Positions 30,397 to 37,131 of a stretch of 41,197 nucleotides of DNA are shown here, piece after piece. Where the stretch lies: the IMG/VR virus record IMGVR_UViG_3300042356_001663, positions 1 through 41,197 of that record; one strand, given 5' to 3'. This DNA comes from a virus. The notes under the pieces were generated by a model. The model saw only the letters and a list, made by a program, of their open reading frames with translations. It was not told the origin of the DNA and ran no database searches. The position numbers were made by a program, and so were the translations under genes. Position 1 is the first letter of the stretch, and each line of letters opens with the position of its first letter.

Positions 30397-31007
30397 TCTA
30401 AAAGTTGTATTATGGTATTTGATATTTTACTGGACAAATCTGGGTCATTAAATTCTAACTTGAGAACAGCATCTGAATATGGGATAACTTTGTTATACAA
30501 ACTCCTGAAACCTTTGATTTTACCCTCCAAGTTAGCCATTGTCTTCTCAGTTATTGATTCGATTATCTTCAACTCATCCTTGGGTTTTTTCTTGATTCTG
30601 CGTTGAATTACACGCTCAAGATTATCTTCCACTGTTGGAAAATCTAACAATACAACCATTAGCTTACTCTTATCATTCTTCAAGAAATCGAGCCAAGTTG
30701 TTGTAGCCATGATTCCGTCAATGATAATCAACTTAACGCCTTTGTTAAGCAACAATTCATAACCTTCTCTTATCATCTCTTTCTTAGAAATTGTATCAGT
30801 ACCAGTGCATTGATTATTACCCATCGCTCCAACGTGTCCTGTGATTTGATATTCTGTCGCTATCGTTGTCTTGTTGTCTATATTAGACTTGTGAAACTTT
30901 GGATTGTTGATATCATCATTAAACAAACTGTGAATGAGTTTTGATTGAGTTGTCTTTCCACTTGCGTTGCTCCCCAAAAAGAATATAGTTAGACTATTTT
31001 TTGACAT
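30393..31007 (-). CDS. P-loop kinase, probable 5-hydroxymethyl-dU DNA kinase
   Basis: 204 aa. Walker A FFLGSNASGKTTQSKLI (Gly12...Lys18-Thr19), a Walker B-like KLIIIDGIM (Asp97), and a lid with RRIKKKPKDE near 136-145. The NQCTGTDTISKKEM segment near 65-78 resembles P-loop kinases of DNA hypermodification clusters. It would transfer phosphate to the 5-hydroxymethyl group of dU in DNA. It overlaps the 141-aa gene by 4 bases. A small nucleotide kinase is an alternative, but gene context favours base modification. Confidence 0.65.
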   Translation of the reverse strand: MSKNSLTIFFLGSNASGKTTQSKLIHSLFNDDINNPKFHKSNIDNKTTIATEYQITGHVGAMGNNQCTGTDTISKKEMIREGYELLLNKGVKLIIIDGIMATTTWLDFLKNDKSKLMVVLLDFPTVEDNLERVIQRRIKKKPKDELKIIESITEKTMANLEGKIKGFRSLYNKVIPYSDAVLKLEFNDPDLSSKISNTIIQLLE

Positions 31008-31170
31008 TTTTGCTAGTTAATTTCAACGTTAAAATCAAGTTAATCCAGAGTGAGGATAGTAATATATAGTAAGCAGGACAGTGAATAATATTTAAATCAG
31101 TCAATTCTAATAGGTGATTAGATATAATCAAATGATTATGTAAAGCCAAAAGTATGAAGAATATTTTCAT
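30994..31170 (-). CDS. Small hydrophobic hypothetical protein
   Basis: 58 aa from the ATG at 31170, which makes an ATGA overlap with the preceding gene; the GTG further upstream is rejected. It is largely hydrophobic (FFILLALHNHLIISNHLL; AYYILLSSLWINLILTL), consistent with two membrane segments. Its end overlaps the kinase start by 14 bases. It is probably a small membrane protein of unknown role. Confidence 0.5.
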   Translation of the reverse strand: MKIFFILLALHNHLIISNHLLELTDLNIIHCPAYYILLSSLWINLILTLKLTSKNVKK

Positions 31171-31472
31171 AAATCTTTGAAAAACGATTGGTTGATTTTG
31201 TGGTCTGTTTCCCACAAATTCCTTTTTATAGTCAATAAATTCTCTCTTTTGTTTTGTATGAGTTTTAATTGCTCTCTCAAATCCTCTTCCAAATCAAACT
31301 TCAAGTTCAAAAGTGAATCGTATCTCTCTTGAAGGTCTTTAAATCTGTTTTGTTTGAATTGTAAGGATAATTCATCTAAATCAACACTACTTTCTTTTAT
31401 CAAGAATTCACCAGAAGTTCTTTGACTCTTGATAGAGTCAAGTATTTTTGACATTTCGCTCGTATCAACCAT
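31167..31472 (-). CDS. Hypothetical coiled-coil protein
   Basis: 101 aa, almost entirely helical and heptad-like (SLQFKQNRFKDLQERYDSL, LEEDLREQLKLIQNKRENLL). No membrane segment and no family recognised. It overlaps the preceding gene by 8 bases and the following membrane-protein gene by 4, within a run of small overlapping genes leading into the modification operon. Confidence 0.6.
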   Translation of the reverse strand: MVDTSEMSKILDSIKSQRTSGEFLIKESSVDLDELSLQFKQNRFKDLQERYDSLLNLKFDLEEDLREQLKLIQNKRENLLTIKRNLWETDHKINQSFFKDL

Positions 31473-31827
31473 TGTTTTTATTGTTTGAATATCTTTGTTT
31501 TAAAGCCTTTCTAACCAATTTGTCTTTGAACTTATCCTCATCTCTTTTGACTTTCGGCACATTAACCAAATTATGTATCCTTTTATAAAGCATTGTATCT
31601 ACCATTGATAACGTTGGTAAGCCTTTATCAGAATTATCGAGAATATTAATCTGTTGTTGGAGAAACATTTTTGCTTCTTGCATATCGCTCTTATAAATGG
31701 TGAGAGCAGCGTATCTCTCACTGGAAGGTGATTGTTTGCGCTGCTCCTTATCTGCTTTCTTTACCTTGTCTGTAAAGTAAACCATCATCATATCTATGAT
31801 GTCTCTTTCTTTAGACTTTTCTGACAT
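31465..31827 (-). CDS. Hypothetical helical protein
   Basis: 120 aa from the ATG at 31827 (MSEKSKERD). An upstream ATG at 31866 would lengthen it by 13 residues and enlarge the overlap with the previous gene to 56 bases, so I prefer the inner start, but either is possible. The protein is charged and helical (KADKEQRKQSPSSERYAAL, MLYKRIHNLVNVPKVK). No domain recognised. Confidence 0.5.
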   Translation of the reverse strand: MSEKSKERDIIDMMMVYFTDKVKKADKEQRKQSPSSERYAALTIYKSDMQEAKMFLQQQINILDNSDKGLPTLSMVDTMLYKRIHNLVNVPKVKRDEDKFKDKLVRKALKQRYSNNKNNG

Positions 31828-32014
31828 CGCTGAATGATAATCTTGACTTGTGTCTTTCTGCTTCATCTATTGACTTCATCAAACTTCTCTTTTTTGTCAT
31901 GAGATTTTGTATTTTATCTTCAACCCCTTTGAGTAATCTCTTTTCAGTTTCAATGTATCTGCTGATAAACTCTAATTCATTTGGCTCTTGAAGTGGTTGG
32001 GGTTTGTTATTCAT
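31811..32014 (-). CDS. Small coiled-coil protein
   Basis: 67 aa, highly charged, predicted helix over most of its length (NELEFISRYIETEKRLLKG, KIQNLMTKKRSLMKSIDEAE). The start overlaps the previous gene by 8 bases. No family recognised. It may pair with the neighbouring helical proteins. Confidence 0.55.
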   Translation of the reverse strand: MNNKPQPLQEPNELEFISRYIETEKRLLKGVEDKIQNLMTKKRSLMKSIDEAERHKSRLSFSDVRKV

Positions 32015-32387
32015 GCAAAGTAGTTATTGTATTAGGTCTGATACCTGAAAATAGGTTGTTGCGAATTGCTAGTGATATAGCGAAATCATTCGATTCAATC
32101 CTCATGTCAATTATGAATTGTTCGATACGCATCCACTCTTTAGGATAGTCTTGATAAGCATTACGTGTTATACCGTTGGACAAAACAAACGCAATTTTGG
32201 TCTCCTCATTACAAATTTCAACACCATCGATGTTTTGAACATGTAGCACCCCAATCTTGTAGTTAGAACTATCAAGCACACTCCAATTTTGTACTATCTT
32301 TTGAGTGTGATTTTCTCCTGTTACTTCGTTGTATGAAATCAATTCCAAGTTGAACCCATATACTGATGACTTAATCTTGTGTTTCAT
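32007..32387 (-). CDS. Hypothetical protein
   Basis: 126 aa, a mixed alpha/beta soluble protein: SVYGFNLELISYNEVTGE, SNYKIGVLHVQNIDGVEI, then a helical segment WMRIEQFIIDMRIESNDF. No domain or catalytic motif recognised. It follows the 110-aa gene with a 2-base gap and is part of the same middle-gene run. Confidence 0.55.
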   Translation of the reverse strand: MKHKIKSSVYGFNLELISYNEVTGENHTQKIVQNWSVLDSSNYKIGVLHVQNIDGVEICNEETKIAFVLSNGITRNAYQDYPKEWMRIEQFIIDMRIESNDFAISLAIRNNLFSGIRPNTITTLHE

Positions 32388-32389
32388 GA

Positions 32390-32722
32390 TTATTTTACTT
32401 TACGGCTTAAACCTTTATAGAATGGTAACTCTGACTTGAACTTGATGTCTTCAAAAGGTATTGCAAACACATCATCTGTTATTATTGTGAAGTGAGTAAC
32501 ATTCTTCAACTTAGTACCATTGCAGAATGTTGTTTTGATGCTTTCAAAGTACTTCACTTTTCTCTTACCTTTTTTCTCGATATCAACCCTAGCTTCAGTG
32601 AATCTCCTTATCAAAGATTTACCATCAAATGGGCTTTTAAACTGTTGTACAACTAGACATATTGTACCTTCGCTTGGAATCAAATCTTGAGTTGATTTGG
32701 TGAATGTGAATTGTTTGTTCAT
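32390..32722 (-). CDS. Hypothetical protein
   Basis: 110 aa, basic and beta-rich (TICLVVQQFKSPFDGKSLIR, KVKYFESIKTTFCNGTKLKN), ending YKGLSRKVK. No family recognised. It is preceded by a 170-base stretch with a tRNA-like fragment, so it may start its own transcript, but no clear promoter was identified. Confidence 0.55.
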   Translation of the reverse strand: MNKQFTFTKSTQDLIPSEGTICLVVQQFKSPFDGKSLIRRFTEARVDIEKKGKRKVKYFESIKTTFCNGTKLKNVTHFTIITDDVFAIPFEDIKFKSELPFYKGLSRKVK

Positions 32723-32862
32723 GATTTTATAGATTTAAGATTTATTACGATATTCTGTTACGTTTGGATAAACGATGTTGTTGATGAATGTAGAAAATTG
32801 TTTGTTGTTTTACGTTACGTTCTACCTTTTGCAAAGTAGACCATTGACAATTCTTATATTCA

Positions 32863-32887
32863 GTGTCTACCATTCCGCCACCTGACT
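32863..32887 (-). other. tRNA-Leu-like 5' fragment (probably degenerate)
   Basis: On the minus strand AGTCAGGTGGCGGAATGG then TAGACAC reproduces the acceptor/D-arm region of tRNA-Leu. The expected anticodon arm is unclear, and no T-arm (GTTCRANNC) follows within the next 130 bases, so no complete tRNA can be folded. I regard it as a remnant. Confidence 0.4.
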
Positions 32888-32891
32888 ATAA

Positions 32892-33029
32892 TTAGGACAT
32901 ATGAATAGTTTGGTTATTTTTGAAATCTTTTTGTTTTTGGTTACGTAATAACTCAACAAACGTTTTATACCAAGGATATCTATATTTTGCCTTTCTAATT
33001 TCTTTCTTTTTACTAACAATAGGTTTCAT
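32892..33029 (-). CDS. Very small basic protein, 45 aa
   Basis: 45 aa from the ATG at 33029, basic (11 Lys and 4 Arg): KPIVSKKKEIRKAKYRYPWY and a middle KTFVELLRNQKQKDF. It fills part of a 346-base gap between the 71-aa and 110-aa genes and has the strand and composition of its neighbours. It ends 4 bases before the tRNA-like fragment. Short length makes it uncertain. Confidence 0.4.
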   Translation of the reverse strand: MKPIVSKKKEIRKAKYRYPWYKTFVELLRNQKQKDFKNNQTIHMS

Positions 33030-33068
33030 ATTATTACATTTTAGTAGTCGTTATGTGAGATTGTTACA

Positions 33069-33284
33069 TTATCGTTTATAATAATGTTTTCTTACTCCTA
33101 ATCCTTCTGTCTTTAAATGATTAAATTTTAATCTTTCTTTTAATCTATCAAATTGCATAGCAGTAACGCTATGTTTTTTAACATCATTTGAACTTCTTAA
33201 TTCATAAACAGTCCTTTTATTATATTGTATCTCTACTAAAAGGTCATTATCTTGTACTAATGTCTCTAATTCTTTAATTGTCAT
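33069..33284 (-). CDS. Hypothetical protein
   Basis: 71 aa, charged: an N-terminal helix (TIKELETLVQDNDLLVEIQY), then KRTVYELRSSNDVKKH and a basic end (VRKHYYKR). No family recognised. It lies downstream of the 111-aa gene, probably in its transcript. Confidence 0.5.
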   Translation of the reverse strand: MTIKELETLVQDNDLLVEIQYNKRTVYELRSSNDVKKHSVTAMQFDRLKERLKFNHLKTEGLGVRKHYYKR

Positions 33285-33344
33285 TACGGTTGTTTTTATA
33301 TTTAGTTGTTAATTCCTACTCATTTTAACAGGTGCTGACATACG

Positions 33345-33680
33345 CTATACAAGATTAAGTTTGAAAAATCCACATTTCCCTTCTTCAACTTCTCCGTTAC
33401 CGAAGTATTTGTGTTTATATTCGTAGAAAATCGAACCACCACATTCATCATGTTTAATATTTATTGTTTCCATAATGACACTTTGTCCAATTTCAGACAT
33501 TTCCTCTATTAATATCTTCTTCAATCCCTCATCGTCCATCGCACAATGTTGAAGATTTACACTATCTCTATGTCCATCTTTTGCCAATAGATAAACTGAA
33601 CGTTGTATAAAATCAGATTTATTCATGTTTACTTGATGTTCGGTTTGTGTCATTTGTTCTTGTGTCATTTGATTTTTCAT
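33345..33680 (-). CDS. Hypothetical protein, first gene behind promoter module copy 2
   Basis: 111 aa. A polar Gln/Thr/Met-rich N-terminus (MTQEQMTQTEHQVNMNK) is followed by a folded part with SDFIQRSVYLLAKDGHRDSV, EEMSEIGQSVIMETINIKHD and a Cys/Gly pair (DECGGSIFYEY...GKCGFF). No family recognised. The 93-bp repeated module lies 24 bases before its ATG, the same distance as in copy 1, so it is probably the first gene of the middle operon that leads to the modification genes. Confidence 0.55.
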   Translation of the reverse strand: MKNQMTQEQMTQTEHQVNMNKSDFIQRSVYLLAKDGHRDSVNLQHCAMDDEGLKKILIEEMSEIGQSVIMETINIKHDECGGSIFYEYKHKYFGNGEVEEGKCGFFKLNLV

Positions 33681-33704
33681 TTTGTTTGTTTTTAAATTTG
33701 AATA

Positions 33705-33798
33705 AGCGAAGTAAATAAAAATTCCTTGTATAAAAAATTATTTTATACAAGGAAAAAGTTAAAACGTTGATTTACAGCAACATTAATTTTGTTTTACA
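33705..33798 (-). promoter_or_regulatory. 93-bp repeated promoter/operator module, copy 2
   Basis: Carries the 14-bp inverted repeat TTCCTTGTATAAAA / TTTTATACAAGGAA (33722-33735 and 33741-33754, 5-base loop), the AGCGAAGTAAA border 24 bases before the ATG, and a further ACAAGGAATC half-site at the other end (33796-33805). Read on the minus strand it has TTG, 15 bases, TATACA. Confidence 0.6.
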
Positions 33799-33803
33799 AG
33801 GAA

Positions 33804-34116
33804 TCAAATTTTTGTATCAAACAATCTGTCAATCTCGTCAAACAATTCATCTTGTTCAGTTTCACAAAACCTGTTATCTACTCTATAAATGAATTTGAAA
33901 TTTATCGTTTGTTGCACTTCTGTTAGCTGCAAAATGATAAACATATGATGTAACATACCCTTCATCGTCTCTTTTAATACACAAACTCCAATAATCGTGA
34001 TTACACCTGTTTTTATCAGCAGTGTAAAACTTGCAATTTTGACAATTTTTAACAGTATCACTACTTCCTACAACAGCACCCTTGCTCAATGCGGTGTTTT
34101 CGTTTTCTATTGACAT
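33804..34116 (-). CDS. Cys-rich small protein, possibly frameshifted
   Basis: From the ATG at 34116 a 77-aa frame (stop at 33883) has a zinc-finger-like CQNCKFYTADKNRCNHDYW and then CIKRDDEGYVTSYVYHF. A second minus-strand frame overlaps it and continues to 33804 with a plausible acidic end (FCETEQDELFDEIDRLFD). The two may be one frameshifted gene, two overlapping genes, or an old fusion at the GCTAAC near the join. The N-terminal Cys part is the most convincing coding segment. Confidence 0.45.
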
Positions 34117-34199
34117 ATTGTGCTAAATTTTAAGTTTTGTTTTTCAATTAAACATTAGTGGTTTAATACCCACCCATCGGAAATACTTTTACGTTATGC
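34117..34199 (-). repeat. Cassette-type intergenic repeat, unit 1
   Basis: Directly after the 73-aa gene stop: GCATAACG core, CCGATGGGTGGGT stem region, then ACCACTAATGTTTAATTGAA and an A-rich leader before the next ATG. It shares these blocks with units 4 and 5. Confidence 0.65.
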
Positions 34200-34421
34200 T
34201 CAATTCTTTTTTCTTTTCTGCTTCCAAGCGTTTATCTTGTCTTGAACACACTCAATAAGAACTAGTATTGAAACCACAACTATTATCAGTCCTAAAAGAC
34301 TTAACCCTATTATATCTTTCATATTCCAGACAACTATACACCCCGAACAAGAAGAAAAAAGAACTAAGCATAGCAGCACATAAGCAAAGTACCTGTGGTA
34401 AATTGTTGTTCTCGTTTTCAT
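34200..34421 (-). CDS. Small lipoprotein- or membrane-like protein
   Basis: 73 aa with a hydrophobic N-terminus containing a cysteine-rich stretch (YVLLCLVLFSSCSGCIVVW) and a second hydrophobic stretch (IIGLSLLGLIIVVVSILVLI), then a basic tail. It may have two membrane segments. One of several cassette-like genes; its stop is 6 bases before the TAACG core of unit 1. No family recognised. Confidence 0.5.
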   Translation of the reverse strand: MKTRTTIYHRYFAYVLLCLVLFSSCSGCIVVWNMKDIIGLSLLGLIIVVVSILVLIECVQDKINAWKQKRKKN

Positions 34422-34457
34422 AATTATTTTTGTTTTAGACTTTCGTATGTTTTTGCG
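34422..34457 (-). repeat. Cassette-type intergenic repeat, unit 2 (short)
   Basis: Only the GCTAACGCAAAAACATACG part and the A-rich leader are present; the C-rich stem and ATTAGT block are missing. The TAACG core contains the stop codon of the 66-aa gene. Confidence 0.5.
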
Positions 34458-34658
34458 TTAGCTATTTTTAAGATACCAACTATGTACTTTTAATAAGAAA
34501 ATTGATCCTATTGCGTAACTACCTAAAATATATGGATATTTATACCACATACCATCCATAAATATCCCAGCTATTGGAATTATATGAACTAAAACAGCTA
34601 CTAACAAGCAATATAAAAAATGCCTGTTTTTGTGCATATTTGAAAGTATTTGTTTCAT
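34458..34658 (-). CDS. Small membrane protein
   Basis: 66 aa with two or three hydrophobic segments (FLYCLLVAVLVHIIPIAGIF; YPYILGSYAIGSIFLLKV). Its stop codon is embedded in the TAACG core of repeat unit 2, and the next unit lies before its start. No family recognised; gene-cassette arrays often carry small membrane proteins like this. Confidence 0.5.
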   Translation of the reverse strand: MKQILSNMHKNRHFLYCLLVAVLVHIIPIAGIFMDGMWYKYPYILGSYAIGSIFLLKVHSWYLKNS

Positions 34659-34724
34659 ATTAAGTTAATTAAAGTTTGATAAATTTGTGATTCTAAGTCC
34701 CCACCATCGGCAATCTGCAAAACG
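34659..34724 (-). repeat. Cassette-type intergenic repeat, unit 3
   Basis: GGTAACGTTTTGCAGATTGC, then CGATGGTGGGGAC and a diverged AATTAA leader. The TAACG core overlaps the stop of the 70-aa gene. Confidence 0.6.
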
Positions 34725-34937
34725 TTACCCCCCATTTTGACTAGTGTTGTTAAGAAAGTTTGTATACTCCTTTGCATAGGTTTCTAAGCCTTTGGGGAAT
34801 ATTACGACTTCAAACCCTCTTGCATCTAATACTGCTCGCATCTGCTTTTTTCCAACTCTAAATGGGGGAAGAAAAACCGGTGCTAACACATTATTTGTGT
34901 CAGTGGGGGTTTCGTTTTTCAAATTAACATTTTCCAT
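34725..34937 (-). CDS. Small hypothetical protein
   Basis: 70 aa, soluble: LAPVFLPPFRVGKKQMRAVL and a C-terminal VVIFPKGLETYAKEYTNFL. No family recognised. Base composition is a little richer in GC than the adjacent membrane-protein genes. It is bounded by repeat units 3 and 4 on the same strand, like its neighbours. Confidence 0.5.
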   Translation of the reverse strand: MENVNLKNETPTDTNNVLAPVFLPPFRVGKKQMRAVLDARGFEVVIFPKGLETYAKEYTNFLNNTSQNGG

Positions 34938-35019
34938 ATTATCAAGTTTTGTTTTTCAATTAAATATTAGTAATATAATGCCCCCACCTTCGGCAAGGTG
35001 CAAACCATTAGTGGCAAGG
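34938..35019 (-). repeat. Cassette-type intergenic repeat, unit 4
   Basis: CCTTGCCGAAGGTGGGGGCA with a short hairpin (CCTTGCCGAAGG), then TTACTAATATTTAATTGAAA and an A-rich leader. The TAACG core is diverged here (TTAGCC). Confidence 0.6.
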
Positions 35020-35322
35020 CTAATATAGCGTTTCCATATTAGGAGAATTGCAACTAATATAGCTGTCAATGTGTTCAAAATTAACCATGTCTTTAAATGG
35101 ATTTGTTTCATCAAACTCAATTTTAGCATTAGCTAATTGAAGTTGTTGAACATGGATAACGTGGACAAGTAATCTAATTGCTTCATGTTTGTCTAATTTA
35201 TCAACTGCTAAAATTGCTTGATGTTTTTCTTCACATTTATGTATATCATCGCATTGAACACCTACATGGTCAATGGACATAATCTTATTTGCAATTTTTT
35301 GATACTCTTCTTTCTTTGCCAT
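35020..35322 (-). CDS. Small hypothetical protein
   Basis: 100 aa. A His/Cys-containing middle (VGVQCDDIHKCEEKHQAIL) and helical LDKHEAIRLLVHVIHVQQLQ. It lies between repeat units 4 and 5. No recognised family; the Cys/His residues could bind a metal but are too few to say. Confidence 0.5.
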   Translation of the reverse strand: MAKKEEYQKIANKIMSIDHVGVQCDDIHKCEEKHQAILAVDKLDKHEAIRLLVHVIHVQQLQLANAKIEFDETNPFKDMVNFEHIDSYISCNSPNMETLY

Positions 35323-35423
35323 TTCGTTTTAAGTTTTGTATTTTCAATTAAACATTAGTGGTACAATGCCCCACCTTTCGGCAATATTGGGTTCGGAGTA
35401 CCGAACCATCGGCAGTTTTTGCG
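35323..35423 (-). repeat. Cassette-type intergenic repeat, unit 5
   Basis: The longest clear unit: ATATAACGCAAAAACTGCCG, a 7-bp hairpin GGTTCGG/CCGAACC (35390-35407), GCCGAAAGGTGGGGCA, then ACCACTAATGTTTAATTGAA. The TAACG core overlaps the stop of the next gene's upstream neighbour at 35424. Confidence 0.7.
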
Positions 35424-35690
35424 TTATATGCAATACTTTTCACTAAGTTCTTTGCATACATCATATAGTTCTTCAGCACCTTCACCAGTCAAATAATGGC
35501 TGTGTGCTACTTTTAGTTTCCACCATTCATCATCAGGTAGTAGTTTTTTTAATTTTATCAGTAATCGGTCAGCCATCATTTGACTTTGCCAAGCACCTCC
35601 TTTGTTTCTAAAATCGTTCAAAGTACTGTATATAACAGCTTGTATATTCAATTGCTGATTCTGTGCTTCTATTTTAGTCATTTGTTCCAT
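35424..35690 (-). CDS. Small hypothetical protein
   Basis: 88 aa from the ATG at 35690 (MEQMTKIEAQN). The frame extends to an ATG at 35732, but those 14 codons lie within the repeat-like GCTAACGGTTTGCAAG stretch, so the inner start is preferred. The protein is helical: MADRLLIKLKKLLPDDEWWK and a C-terminal EGAEELYDVCKELSEKYC. No family recognised. Confidence 0.5.
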   Translation of the reverse strand: MEQMTKIEAQNQQLNIQAVIYSTLNDFRNKGGAWQSQMMADRLLIKLKKLLPDDEWWKLKVAHSHYLTGEGAEELYDVCKELSEKYCI

Positions 35691-35737
35691 AATTTTTAAT
35701 ACTAAATATACTTGCAAACCGTTAGCAAACATAAAAA

Positions 35738-35921
35738 TTATTCTATACTCGCTTTTAAAAAATCAATTAAATTTTGAACTTCTTTTTTTGTCAGTACTAT
35801 TTCATTTTCTTCTCTTGTCCATTTATCAGGGGTTGTTAGCATATAAAATTTAATTGATTTTTTACCAACACTATCAACTTTTAAACAAGTGTGTTTTTTT
35901 TGCTATAAATATATTGTACAT
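35738..35921 (-). pseudogene. Frameshifted small gene inside an inverted-repeat-bounded unit
   Basis: From the ATG at 35921 the frame reads MYNIFIAKK and then breaks in an A8 run; removing one A gives a continuous 60-aa protein ending KKEVQNLIDFLKASIE. The unit is bounded by imperfect inverted repeats (GTTAGCAAA...AAAAATTAT, 35721-35742 and 35920-35941), about 221 bp in all. A sequencing error, slippage or a real mutation could explain the break. Confidence 0.5.
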
Positions 35922-36047
35922 AATTTTTACGCTTTGCTAACAGTGTATATGTGAAATACACCATTAAGGTTTGTATTTAATTTTAAAGTTTATCATTCTA
36001 ATTAAGTTATCGTTACGGCTTCTTCGCCTATCCGCAAAACGTTATGT
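35922..36047 (-). repeat. Cassette-type intergenic repeat, unit 7
   Basis: ACATAACGTTTTGCGGATAG then GCGAAGAAGCC, followed by a diverged AACTTAATTAGA part and TATACACTGTTAGCAAAGCG. It begins right after the stop of the 77-aa gene. Unit 6 is the short GCTAACGGTTTGCAAG stretch at 35691-35725. Confidence 0.5.
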
Positions 36048-36281
36048 TTAATTAAAAAATTGTTTTGAGTTTGTTGATATTTCATCACTCGAAAACACAC
36101 CTTCAATGTTATTATCTTTTAATTCAATAAGTCTCTGTTTTAAATTATCAATATGTTCAGTTGGTTGTAACATTTGTTGAAATAACTTCCCTTCTGTTTT
36201 TGTATGGTATAATGAAAAATAAATCTCCTTATTTAACATTATCGCATCCTGTAATTCTTCTATACTATTTAATCTTTTCAT
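36048..36281 (-). CDS. Small hypothetical protein
   Basis: 77 aa, helical and polar (LNSIEELQDAIMLNKEIYFS; MLQPTEHIDNLKQRLIELK), ending SSDEISTNSKQFFN. No domain recognised. Its stop is directly followed by a TAACG-containing repeat, so it is the upstream end of the cassette-like array. Confidence 0.5.
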   Translation of the reverse strand: MKRLNSIEELQDAIMLNKEIYFSLYHTKTEGKLFQQMLQPTEHIDNLKQRLIELKDNNIEGVFSSDEISTNSKQFFN

Positions 36282-36343
36282 TTTTATAAATTTTTATAAG
36301 GTAAAACAATTTTTAACTAAAACATAACAACAAATAAAACATA

Positions 36344-36724
36344 TTAAAACGATGGTTTATCATCGTTCGTTAGTGGGCTATGTTGCAAACTCTCGGTTAA
36401 AGAGCCATCAATATCTAATCTACCACTATTCCAATATCTACCTAATCCAAACCAACCGCCATTTTTTGTTCTTGCAAATACTCCTTTTGGCTCATCTTTA
36501 AATTCAGTACTTGTGAATTTAATAAAATAATCAGTTTTGTCAAATAACCAATCACTGGGTAATCCTTCTCTTTCCCATAATTTTAACAATTCATTATTAG
36601 CTTTTTCAAATGGTATAATCTCGTCAATTGTAACTTGATACATTCTACTTTCTCTAATTTTTCCATCGTCAAAGCAATTATAAGTTTTTCCAATTTCGGG
36701 TAATCCTGTTGTTAATGTACTCAT
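36344..36724 (-). CDS. Conserved-looking hypothetical protein
   Basis: 126 aa. The sequence has a distinct pattern: GKTYNCFDDGKIRESRMYQV, WLFDKTDYFIKFTST and ARTKNGGWFGLGRYWNSGRL with DIDG. I have seen this style in small proteins of phages and mobile DNA but know no function. No membrane segment. The gap to the next gene (36282-36343) shows no TAACG core, so it may not belong to the cassette array. Confidence 0.55.
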   Translation of the reverse strand: MSTLTTGLPEIGKTYNCFDDGKIRESRMYQVTIDEIIPFEKANNELLKLWEREGLPSDWLFDKTDYFIKFTSTEFKDEPKGVFARTKNGGWFGLGRYWNSGRLDIDGSLTESLQHSPLTNDDKPSF

Positions 36725-36767
36725 TGTTACGCTGGTTTAAGTTGTGATTAAAAATCTATCTCTTTTT

Positions 36768-37088
36768 TCATACTAAGTAGTTTTTGCCAAATTTGAATCT
36801 TTGAGTAATTGAATCTTGTTTGCTGTTGTCTATCAGACGTTGATAATCAATACCAATCTCTTCGCAAATTCTCTTCATTCCACTGATACAATCTTTCAAT
36901 TTTAACTTCTTGAAATCTTTAACTGTATTGTTGAATTTGACCTTCTCATCGTTGTTGAATAATTTTGAACAATTACTCATTAATGCTTGAGCAAAATCAA
37001 TATGCAAATCCAACTCTTGGACATCTCTAGGCATCATAAAAAATCTCATTTCGATGTACATTGGCTCTTCTTTCATTTGAAACTCCAT
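36768..37088 (-). CDS. Hypothetical protein
   Basis: 106 aa from the ATG at 37088 (MEFQMKEEPMY); the frame is open to a TTG at 37127, which I do not use. Helical, with DVQELDLHIDFAQALMSNCS and LKLKDCISGMKRICEEIGID. No family recognised. It follows the 257-aa gene by 43 bases. Confidence 0.5.
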   Translation of the reverse strand: MEFQMKEEPMYIEMRFFMMPRDVQELDLHIDFAQALMSNCSKLFNNDEKVKFNNTVKDFKKLKLKDCISGMKRICEEIGIDYQRLIDNSKQDSITQRFKFGKNYLV

Positions 37089-37131
37089 CTCTGTTATCGA
37101 ATTATATGAATTGCTTTTGAGCAACAAAAAT

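Noticed and set aside
33883-36281. Canonical integron or CRISPR array
   Set aside because: The repeats differ in length, are spaced by coding genes rather than by short spacers, lack the attC GTTRRRY/RYYYAAC pair, and no integrase or cas gene is in the window.
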